64,000 nucleotides of DNA from Tethya wilhelma. Taxonomy: Eukaryota > Porifera > Demospongiae > Tethyida > Tethyidae. The notes below the pieces were generated by a model. The model made no database searches, was not told the origin of the DNA, and was given only the letters and a program-made list of their open reading frames with translations. Positions within the stretch are counted from its first letter, which is position 1. Every line of letters starts with the position of its first letter. Below are positions 56,266 to 64,000 of the stretch, in pieces. The translations under genes and the position numbers were made by a program. The stretch is from assembly GCA_964030475.1 (NCBI GenBank), contig CAXIPT010000007.1:2601318-2665317 (forward strand), given 5' to 3'.

Positions 56266-56500
56266 NAATTAAATTATTACCGCGCTTTACAACGTAGCTA
56301 ATCATTATTTTACTATAATTATACTTCCTATAACTTTATGTAAAACATGCATACACTTGCACCTATCGTAGTGTGTGTAATAATGAGTTATAAACTTATT
56401 ATTATTATTGACCTCTGACCTCAGGCTTAGTTGAGTGTCTTTCTAAATAATGCACAGTGATGGAGAGTGATTCGTCTCTGGATTCGTCTAGGGCTAACAG
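56266..56500. repeat. direct partial copy of the 53025-53430 repeat
   Basis: It begins right after N 56265 with AATTAAATTATTACCGCGCT and follows 53025-53260 with small differences up to GTCTAGGG, where it diverges. It flanks the reverse transcriptase on its 5' side. Confidence 0.8.
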
Positions 56501-56692
56501 TGACCATCAGTGAGTTATGTTTTGCATAGTTATTAAAGATTGTATTGAATATTTTAATATACAGAGATTTAAAAACTAATACTATAAGATGTATAAGTCC
56601 TGAAGCATTGTCAATGTGTGCTTTGGATAACAAGCGATTTAATCCAAAAGTTGAGGGAAACATCAACAGGGAAAGCCGGTATATATAGTTAA

Positions 56693-57859
56693 TACATTGG
56701 CTTCAAGCCTGGTTTCTCTGCTGACCTTTGCACTGGTTTCGTCAAGAACATTATCAATAGCTACCTTCAGAAGGACACTAGTGTTTATGGATGCTTTTTG
56801 GATGCCAGTAAGGCCTTTGATCGGGTTGATCACTCTATGCTTTTCAAGAAGCTCATTGATCGCAATCTTCCGCCACTCATTGTGAGGTTACTCATTTTCT
56901 GGTATTCCTCCCAACAGCTGTCAGTGAAGTGGGGCAATCATCTTTCAGCCCCCTTTGGAACTTCCAATGGTGTTCGCCAAGGTGGTGTGTTGTCTCCTAT
57001 TCTCTTCACAGTCTATATTGATGATCTGCTTTCTGACCTTGAGAGGTGTGGTGCAGGTTGCTATTGGAGACAACATTTTGCAGGTGCTGTCTGCTATGCT
57101 GATGATATTGCTCTCCTTGCTCCTTCCCCTTCTGCTTTGCGACTAATGTTGGAAGTCTGTCAACTTTTTGCTCACAATCACCACCTGATCTTCAACTCTG
57201 ACAAGACCCAACTAGTCAAATTTTATAAATCTGCTGACCACCTCTCTCCTGTGTTCCATTTTTTGGGTAAATGTTTATCTGTTCACAAATCTGCTTCCCA
57301 TCTTGGTCACATTCTTACTTTCAACCTCTCTGACGACGATGATATTGTTGCTATTACCAAGGATATGTGCCGTAAAGCCAACTGTGTACTGCACCTGTTT
57401 TCCTGCTGCGATCCGGTAGTCAAGACCCATCTATTTTCCAGCTTCTGCTTATCCTTGTATGGTTCGTCACTTTGGAATCTCTCTTCTCCTAAACTGAAAT
57501 ACCTCGAAGTTTCTTTTAACAACATTCTTAGGAAGATATGGTCTCTACCTCGTCATTGCCATACTGGTATCCTGCACTCAGTTGCTAGTTTGCAGAGCTG
57601 CTACAATCTGGTTCTTGCCCGTTCTAGAAGCCTACTGACCTCTGCTTTACAGCATACTTCTTTCATTCATGATCTCTTCTTGCAAAGCTCTCGATGCCCT
57701 AACAACTCTCTTGGTTTTAATATCCTCCATGGCACTAAATATGTTAAGAAGTATTCTGCTGGTGATTTGCTGTGTGCGGACTTCATATGTACTGCAAGGA
57801 TAAACCGTTCAATTAATAGACACCTAGACGATGAGATTTACTTTATGTGTACTGCATAA
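56693..57859 (+). mobile_element. non-LTR retrotransposon reverse transcriptase, 5'-truncated
   Basis: An open frame of 388 codons with RT blocks in order: IGFKPGFSADLCTGF, FLDASKAFDRVDH (first catalytic Asp), NGVRQGGVLSPILF, CYADDIALLAPS (YADD active site) and FNSDKTQ, followed by a C-terminal region. The endonuclease and early RT blocks are missing upstream. The ORF ends in a stop at 57857-57859. The LINE clade is not determined. It lies between a direct and an inverted copy of the 53025-type repeat. Confidence 0.88.
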
Positions 57860-58842
57860 CATTTCTGTTATTAAATGTTAGCTACTATTACTTCCTTAAT
57901 CTTATAACTTTATGCTTATTATGTACCCTGTTTGTTCCTATTGCTCCTGTTTTGGAGTGCTATTATTACAATTACAATTGTCATTAAATAATACAGAGGA
58001 CTTCAAATGGCCGAGGTATTAATTAGGTGCAGGCACCCGTGTACATCTCAACTGAAACATGATTCCACTGAAGTGATAAGAAGTGGAGATTTGCTTTGTG
58101 CTAAATAACATAATTGTTATGGGGTGGTATTTAATTTAGGTCCTTCTTCACACAGTTAATATAACTTAATGGGCTAAATAACTACATTGCTTTTCCTGTT
58201 AATATTTCCAGCAACTTTTGGATTATAAGACTTGTTATCAAAGCACACAACGCTTTCGAACTAATAGATCTTACAACATTAGTTTAAAATATGTGCATTT
58301 TAAAATATTCAATAACTATGCAATAATTGTCACTGTTAGACCTCTGGTTAGACCCAGCAGAGGTACGACATCAGTGTGCCTTGCTGAGCTGGCAAGTCAA
58401 TTAATTACATTCCAATTATGTGACCACAATACTTCACAATAGGAGTTGATCATGTGCACTCATTTTCCAGCTCAGCAAAGGTACACCCGTGTCGTACCTC
58501 CCCTAGACAAATCCAAAGACGAATAACTCTCCATTACTGTACATTATTTAGAAAGACACTCATCTAGGTCAGAGGTTAGAGGTCAATAATAATTATAACT
58601 AAAAATTACTTAATTTTTTATGATTGAACACACTACGATAGGTGCAAGTGTATGCATGTGTTACATAAAGGTATAGGAAGTATAATTATAGTAAAATAAT
58701 GATTAGCTACGTTGTAAAGCGCGGTAATAATTTAATTTATCGCGGTCCNGTACACTTCTGCTTTTTGTAGAGACTGACTAGTCTCATCTGTGTGGTTGTC
58801 TCCATGCAGTTGAGCACCTTGGTGTTTAAAAAAGTGAATGAA
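57860..58842. other. 3' flank of reverse transcriptase with inverted repeat copy
   Basis: 57860-58330 is AT-rich without features. 58330-58748 is the inverted repeat copy, ending at N 58749. The following 90 bases (CTGCTTTTTGTAGAGACTGA...) lead into the foldback element. Confidence 0.6.
58330..58748. mobile_element. repeat with foldback end, inverted copy
   Basis: The reverse complement of 53010-53430, including the hairpin arms at about 58343-58380 and 58455-58492. It ends in TTATCGCGGTCC at the join N 58749. Confidence 0.85.
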
Positions 58843-59200
58843 CAAGTAGTAAAAATTTTATAAAACTGAGAAGTGTAGGAATGGGCAGTGCTGTAAAAAG
58901 CAAGGAAACAAGACAAGTCTCTGAATTTCGGCACATGACTACTTCATTTTTTTTTTTTGTGCCCAACTCTCAAACATTACTGTGTACCTACATTCTACAT
59001 GCTTGCTATTTCATCTAAATTAGCCAAGAGAGTGCTTGCATTGACTCATGAGCCAAACGATCGACATATATGAGTAACTTGATTCATGAAAATGAAATAG
59101 TCATGTGCCGAAATTCAGAGACTTGTCTTGTTTCCTTGCTTTTTACCGCACTGCCCATTCCTACACTTCTCATTTTTATAAAATTTTTACTACTTGTATA
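58843..59200. mobile_element. foldback element with about 108-bp arms
   Basis: The left arm 58843-58951 (CAAGTAGTAAAAATTTTATA, AGTGTAGGAATGGGCAGTGC, TTTCGGCACATGACTA) and the right arm 59093-59200 are near-perfect reverse complements around a 140-bp centre. A related half copy is at 650-800. No coding capacity. Confidence 0.85.
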
Positions 59201-59519
59201 CTATTACTATCAAAGGTGGGATATAAACTATCAGATGCCCAATTTGCAATTTTCAATAAAGGCTCTTAGTTTGTGATGAGATGACATAGTAGCTGGTGTA
59301 CACACAATGAATGGTTTCCTTTGATTTATATATATGTTAGTAGAGTTGAGAAAATTCAGTTCTTTTTGCTTAATGTAGCTTGAGATGCACATATTATTAT
59401 TTTCTTCTAAGTGCATGATTGATTATTTTGCCTATATATTTCCACTTTTCTGTTAAGTAAACTCACAAGTACACACGTATAATGATATTGCACATAATGC
59501 ATGCACTCATGTGTTATAG

Positions 59520-59735
59520 AGTGTTGCCAATCGAGACCTAGCCGCTGACTTTGGAGAGACAAGTGGAGTGTTCTACCGTGTCAAGGCTGAACCCATCTCA
59601 CTCAAGTTCACCCCCCAGCGCCCTACTCCCACCTCAGTACCTCCTCCCCCATTAAAGCCCCGGACGGCCTCTACTGGCCATCATGGAGGGGCTGGGTTTG
59701 TAAGAGGACTCCTTCACAAGAAAGAGTATCTCTAA
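59520..59735 (+). CDS. last exon of the TKL-Claw gene (displaced)
   Basis: After the acceptor GTTATAG the exon reads SVANRDLAADFGETSGVFYR and VKAEPISLKFTPQRP, and ends KKEYL and TAA. It is homologous to the last exons at 31685-31912 and 36709-36936 and has the phase (0) needed to follow the exon ending at 40484. It differs from both other copies (DFG for DIG, shorter Pro-rich part), so it fits the third gene. It lies 19 kb downstream of its partner exons, with N joins on both sides. Confidence 0.8.
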   Translation, partial: SVANRDLAADFGETSGVFYRVKAEPISLKFTPQRPTPTSVPPPPLKPRTASTGHHGGAGFVRGLLHKKEYL

Positions 59736-59881
59736 TACTGGACAATAGCAATTAACATATCAAAAATAAATATAGTTCTGCGTGAAATTGTGCATGTGCA
59801 TTCATAAGTGCAGATTAATTTTTTAGGTACAACTGAAACACAAAAAAATTGTGGTACATACATATGTATCTGTATGCTGTA

Positions 59882-59981
59882 TCACACAGTTGTTGATACT
59901 GACTCTGTGTAGGTTATTGTCTCTTTGATTTCATTTGTCTTTTCGTCCTTAGTAACAGTCACACTGACCTCTTCGTGAGTC
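59882..59981 (-). pseudogene. duplicate 3' end of SEC14-like gene at a contig edge
   Basis: Encodes THEEVSVTVTKDEKTNEIKE and the rest of the C-terminus, as at 62075-62174. It ends at N 59982, so it is best read as an overlapping contig end that was not merged. Confidence 0.8.
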
Positions 59982-59982
59982 G

Positions 59983-60444
59983 NAACATCCTTAATGATTT
60001 CCCCTGGTTACCAGAGTCACATGACCAATCTCAATATGAATATTCATGAAAATATCTTCAATTAAAATTCCGGAAATGATATGCAGTTGCCATGGCAACC
60101 AAAAATTTTATGTGAAATCTTGTGTTATAGTACTATATTTTTATTCATTAATATCTTGGATATCATGTTGCCATGGAGAGATATGCAGCACTTTCCATTT
60201 AATGCACACCAAAATTTACTGACATGTCCTACTTCTTCAAGCTGTAGCTCTCCATGGCAACATGATATCCCAGATATTAATGAATAAATATAAAGTACTA
60301 TAACACAAGATTCAGTGAAAAAATTTTGGTTGCCATGGCAACTGCATATCATTTCCGGGATTTTAATTGAAGATATTTTCATGAATATTCATAATGAGGT
60401 TGGTCATGTGACTCTGGTAACCAGGGCAAATCATTAAGGATGTT
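59983..60444. mobile_element. foldback with about 195-bp arms
   Basis: The left arm (AACATCCTTAATGATTTCCC ... about 60178) and right arm (about 60248 ... AAATCATTAAGGATGTT) are near-perfect reverse complements around a 70-bp loop. Inside each arm is GTTGCCATGGCAAC, itself a palindrome. There is no ORF of interest. The left edge coincides with the contig join, so artefact from a fold-back read is possible. Confidence 0.75.
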
Positions 60445-60543
60445 CGGAACATCATTCACATGCGTTACCATGGTGAGAACATGTTAAATGATAAAGATAT
60501 TCTTAGTTCGAATAATTTTTTTCCTTAATTAGGGAGCCGGTCC

Positions 60544-61937
60544 TTAACTTGCCAGAGCTAGTTGTTCTGAAGAGGAACTAATGGCATTGCCACACACTTG
60601 GTAGCTTAGCTGTTGTGACCTCTGAGGCTTGTTCGACATTCTGAGTGAGTGACACTTCCCTGTATTTAGCCGAAGGAGATTTTCATGACACCATACCTCA
60701 ATATCAAGTAGGTCAATTTGTAACAGGGCAGGATCAATTGAGGAGCAGATCTGTTTAAGCAGTTTAACATCATCTGCAAAAAGTAGACAGTCAGAGTAGT
60801 TTACTGGTTCTGGTAAATCATTAATGAAGATTAAGAAAAATAGTGGTCCGAGTATACTCCCTTGCGGGACACCTGAATACACAGGTAGCTTGTCAGACTG
60901 ATGGTTGTCAATTGAAACCAGGTGAACACGATTCTCAAGATAGTGTCTGAGCAGGTCCCAGAGAGGCCCCACAATACCTATTCTCCAGAGCTTGTAAAGC
61001 AATAGTTGGTGAGATACTGAGTCAAACGCTTTACTAAAATCGAGATAAACTACATCTACCTCTTGTGTGTGATTGAGAGATTCATGTATGAGAGAGTAGG
61101 CTTTTAGGAGTTGTGCGAGACTTGATCTGCCCCGTGTGAACCCAAATTGTTTAGAGCTTATTTTTCTCTTGAGAAAGGGTATCATTGCATCGTAAAGCAA
61201 CCGTTCGAAGACTTTAGAAATGATACATAATAACGAAATGGGTCTGTAGTTTGATATAATCATTGGGTCACCTTTCTGTGGTACTGGTGTAATTTGGTGA
61301 GTTTTCCATTCATTTGGTATGGTGCAAGAATACAAACATGTCTGAAACAGTTGATACAGGGGTTCAGTTAGGGATTCTGCACATGTTTTAAGTATACGAG
61401 GGTGAATTTCATCACAGCCCATTGACTTGGTTGAATCAATATTGCTTAGAATTTCAAATACTTCCGACCTGTTTATCGAGACGGATGAGATGAATTCACT
61501 TGGAGGAGAATACACATTACTGTTGTTAGAGACATTGGAGTGTTTTGCTAGAGTAGAATTGAAGTATTCATTAAACAGGCCAGCAACAAGTTGGGGTTGG
61601 TCAATTATGTCACCATTATGCAGGATCTGGGTAACACTTTGTCTGCCATCGCGAAGCTCCTTAATGTGTTGATACAGTCTACGGGGATTATGTCGAAAAG
61701 TTAACGTAATCTGCTGGAGATGTTTTCCTTTGGCTTCAGCAATTAGTTGTTGCAGTTTCATCTCTGCATTCTCCAGCTTAGTTCTGCTGCTCTCAGATGG
61801 ATGTTTCCTGTGGCGGCGCCGTATGGTGCGAACACAATTGATTTGGTGCCTAATTTTTCCGTTGAACCAGGAAGGTTGATTAGATTTAGGGTTTGTGATT
61901 TTGGGTATGAGATGTGTGATGGATCAGTGTATCCGTA
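60544..61937 (-). mobile_element. non-LTR retrotransposon reverse transcriptase, truncated at both ends
   Basis: Open from about 61937 down to a stop at 60544. The order PSWFNGKIRHQI with basic linker, then SNYRPISLLCIISKVFERLL, VVYLDFSKAFDSVSH, SGVPQGSILGPLFF and LLFADDVKLL marks a CR1/jockey/L2-type LINE reverse transcriptase. Both catalytic motifs are intact. The endonuclease is missing 5', and the frame ends shortly after the thumb, before the usual C-terminal part. It is unrelated in detail to the RT at 56693-57859. Confidence 0.9.
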
Positions 61938-62074
61938 TTATTATAGTGATACACATCCTTGCAATAGTGATCATTCGTACAAATTTTAAATAACTGCTGT
62001 TAAAAAACCAATAGCACACAAAACAGAAACACAATACATAAAAGTGTATTATTCTTGACGATTATTATGTTCTC

Positions 62075-63607
62075 TCACACAGTTGTTGATACTGACTCTG
62101 TGTAGGTTATTGTCTCTTTGATTTCATTTGTCTTTTCGTCTTTAGTAACAGTCACACTGACCTCTTCGTGAGTCGCTATACTGGGCTGACCAGTTACCCC
62201 GACTCCCGCTAAACCAGACTGACTGGTTTCTTCATCACATTCAAAGAACTCATCGTCCTCTGTTAATTGCTTAGGGTCGTCCCCATCACTTGCAGCTGTC
62301 TGTCTGGGATCTGGTGGAGCTACTTTGGCAGAATAGAACACCTCCTTTGACCTTGTCCAACTGTACGAGTTGTCGAACTTCAACACATCTGCACGCCATA
62401 AAGTTATAGTCAACAGCAATAATTTAATGTTCACAACCAGCACTACTGAGAGCCTCACTCCCAGCTTTCCCCAGTATGTATTTTATATAATTATTGTTAG
62501 TTGCAAATAATTATGGTCTTCTAAGTACAAGGAGGCTACACTATTGTTAGTAGACTAGTCTTTATAGCTCAATACATTGTCAGTACATATCCAAAGTTTA
62601 TACACAATACAATCAAGTACATGTAGTGCTCAAGCTTGAGGTTAGTTCCAAGGGGCTTTCCCTTCCCTTATGTGGACACAATAGTGGTGTGTGGTAAGTA
62701 CAAGTACAAGTGGTGCTACATATGAGTGGGTACATACATGTTCCTTGTATTTCACAAACATGGAATCCAGTTTCAGGAATCACATGACTCTCTCTTCGAG
62801 CTACCTCCACCTACAGTGACATACAATAAGAACAGTACAATAAACAAGGGATGGCTTGGAATCATACAGCTAGGTTATTCTCTGTACAATCATAACTTCA
62901 CAAGCTATGCATGCCTATAACTTTGCTACATCTTTTTTATAGCAAGGACATGACATTGTATACTCACAAACTCTTGGGAAAGAAACTAATCCCCTTCTAA
63001 AGTCTATGTATATGCATAAGAATTCTCTAGCTACACACACTTCAGTCCCATTTACCACATGTTCTTTCTTCTTCTTTCCCGCCTGAGTCTGGGTTTTGAG
63101 GTACACACCAAATGCAATGTCGTACTCATTGGTGACAAACTCCCACTGAAGGACACTTCTTGGCTCCTTCACTTCAAAAGTCAGTTTGTGAGCAGCTCCT
63201 CTTCCCACAACCACCCTCTCCATCTCCTCTCTACTCGTCTCAGTCAGGTTGGTCAGATAGTACTCTGGAGGTACATCGTAGCCAGGATTGAGCTGTATGG
63301 ATACAACTGACAGTAAACACTACCATGCTACATTTACCACGACGCCCAGAACACACAGAGCAACTTTGTTACTAGCAACATGTTGCTTGAAGTAGAAAGG
63401 CTTTCAACTTCAAGCAACATGTTGCATGACTATATACAAATTTTATAATCAAAACCACATTACATGGAGCATTGCTCCGGATATGTTAGGCTTGCTTTAT
63501 ACTCACATAGTTCGTACACCATGGATCTGGTTCACATCTATTGCCTCCAAAGGCTTGAGGTAGCTGGTCTGGACTGATGTACTTCTGTAGCTCTGCTTGC
63601 CAGTTAC
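62075..63607 (-). CDS. SEC14-like lipid-transfer protein, C-terminal GOLD domain exons
   Basis: Exons 63607-63507, 63292-63056, 62810-62738 and 62388-62075 keep phase. They encode the end of the CRAL-TRIO region (YISPDQLPQAFGG, as in SEC14L with HISPDQVPxxYGG) and a GOLD domain (VLQWEFVTNEYDIAFGVYL; YVLKFDNSYSWTRSKEVFY). An acidic, Ser/Thr-rich extension follows (EDDEFFECDEETSQ). SEC14L proteins bind phosphoinositides or tocopherol and move lipids between membranes. The CRAL-TRIO core lies upstream, outside the window. The first 100 bases of the 3' end are duplicated at 59882-59981. Confidence 0.85.
63375..63425. repeat. hairpin with 19-bp arms
   Basis: 63375-63393 (GCAACATGTTGCTTGAAGT) and 63407-63425 are exact reverse complements. 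Each arm also contains the palindrome GCAACATGTTGC. In a SEC14-like intron. Confidence 0.85.
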
Positions 63608-64000
63608 CTTCAGAGAGTGGAGGCACAACAATGAGTGAGTACACATGCAGACAATGTTCATTACAGTAAATTCCGAAATTTTGCTCGTGTTAATATTTCC
63701 ATACTTATTTTTTTACTTTCGAGGTTTATTGACAGGATTATAGGGTTACTAATAATAACCGTTCAGTTTTCTTTTGCGTATTTAAGCATCGGCGTGTGTA
63801 TAGCATGTGCAAAGGATATTACGGTAGTCGTTTGTCTGTGTGTCTTGAAGAACGACAGCTTCAGAGTTAAAATGGAAAGTACATACATTCATGAATCAAT
63901 GTTATCTTGAAATTTGTTGTGTAGTGCAAAACATTGTACTGTAGTTTTTGAGATTTGAAGATTTTGTGTTTCTTTGAGCACTTAGCTTCAAAACTGCACC
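63608..64000. other. intron of the SEC14-like gene, nothing recognised
   Basis: AT-rich sequence up to the window edge. The next upstream exon of the SEC14-like gene is not visible. Confidence 0.5.

Larger units (their letters stand above)
59736..60543. other. region with duplicated SEC14-like 3' end and large foldback
   Basis: 59882-59981 repeats the last 100 bases of the SEC14-like gene (62075-62174) with one substitution and stops at N 59982. 59983-60444 is a foldback. 60445-60543 is the junction to the truncated reverse transcriptase. Confidence 0.7.

Noticed and set aside
56693..61937. Domesticated reverse transcriptases
   Set aside because: Both are truncated and flanked by repeats, with no sign of selection visible from one sequence.

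Overview
This window looks like one scaffold of an animal with a compact, AT-rich, intron-dense genome. Three things point to a demosponge or a close basal metazoan: orthologues of conserved animal genes cut by many short GT-AG introns (LIS1, POLR1H, POMT1, BAG6, SPATA24); a multi-pass membrane family with a Cys-rich ectodomain; and expanded NB-ARC/TPR, TKL-kinase and GBP-like genes. The species call is inference. The sequence is a draft scaffold. It has two long N runs (606-637 and 35043-35089) and about a dozen isolated N characters, several of which sit between duplicated sequence, so they appear to mark contig joins.

Layout. 1-3401: repeats. 3402-5310: decayed multi-pass membrane receptor (+). 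5859-9036: NB-ARC/TPR gene (-) with frame breaks. 9037-11318: foldback elements. 11319-14122: LIS1 exons (+), with the last LIS1 exon stranded at 20232-20305. Between them lie the 3' part of a BAG6-like gene (+, 14679-16036), POLR1H (-, 16427-17202) and the 5' part of POMT1 (+, 17320-20113). 21103-26085: ULK/TBK1-like kinase (+). 26793-31912: FIP200(RB1CC1)-like scaffold ending in a Claw-like domain (+). 34623-35040: tyrosine-kinase 3' fragment (-). 35178-36936: second copy of the Claw-like exons (+). 37601-40484, with a last exon at 59520-59735: a TKL kinase spliced in frame to a third copy of the same module (+). 40934-46140 (-) and 47156-52676 (+): a head-to-head pair of very large guanylate-binding-protein GTPases with FN3 tails. 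53847-54272: small signal-anchor protein (-). 54416-55278: SPATA24 (-). 55493-56212: uncharacterised gene (+). 56693-57859 (+) and 60544-61937 (-): non-LTR reverse transcriptase fragments. 62075-63607: SEC14-like GOLD-domain protein (-).

The most interesting system is the kinase/FIP200 array. In animals FIP200 is the scaffold of the ULK1 autophagy-initiation complex, and its C-terminal Claw recruits cargo receptors. Here a Claw-like C-terminal module occurs three times in about 30 kb. One copy is preceded by a ULK/TBK1-like kinase and another is joined in frame to a TKL kinase. For the TKL case, the first six exons lie on N-free sequence and all splice phases agree. For the ULK-like case, the link crosses a contig join and is unproven.

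The GBP-FN3 pair, the NB-ARC/TPR gene and these kinases would suit an innate-immunity or cell-autonomous defence neighbourhood, but that is inference. Much of the odd layout probably reflects scaffolding errors or stacked haplotypes: LIS1 split around three genes, kinase exons repeated in tandem, a last exon 19 kb away, and two gene ends duplicated.
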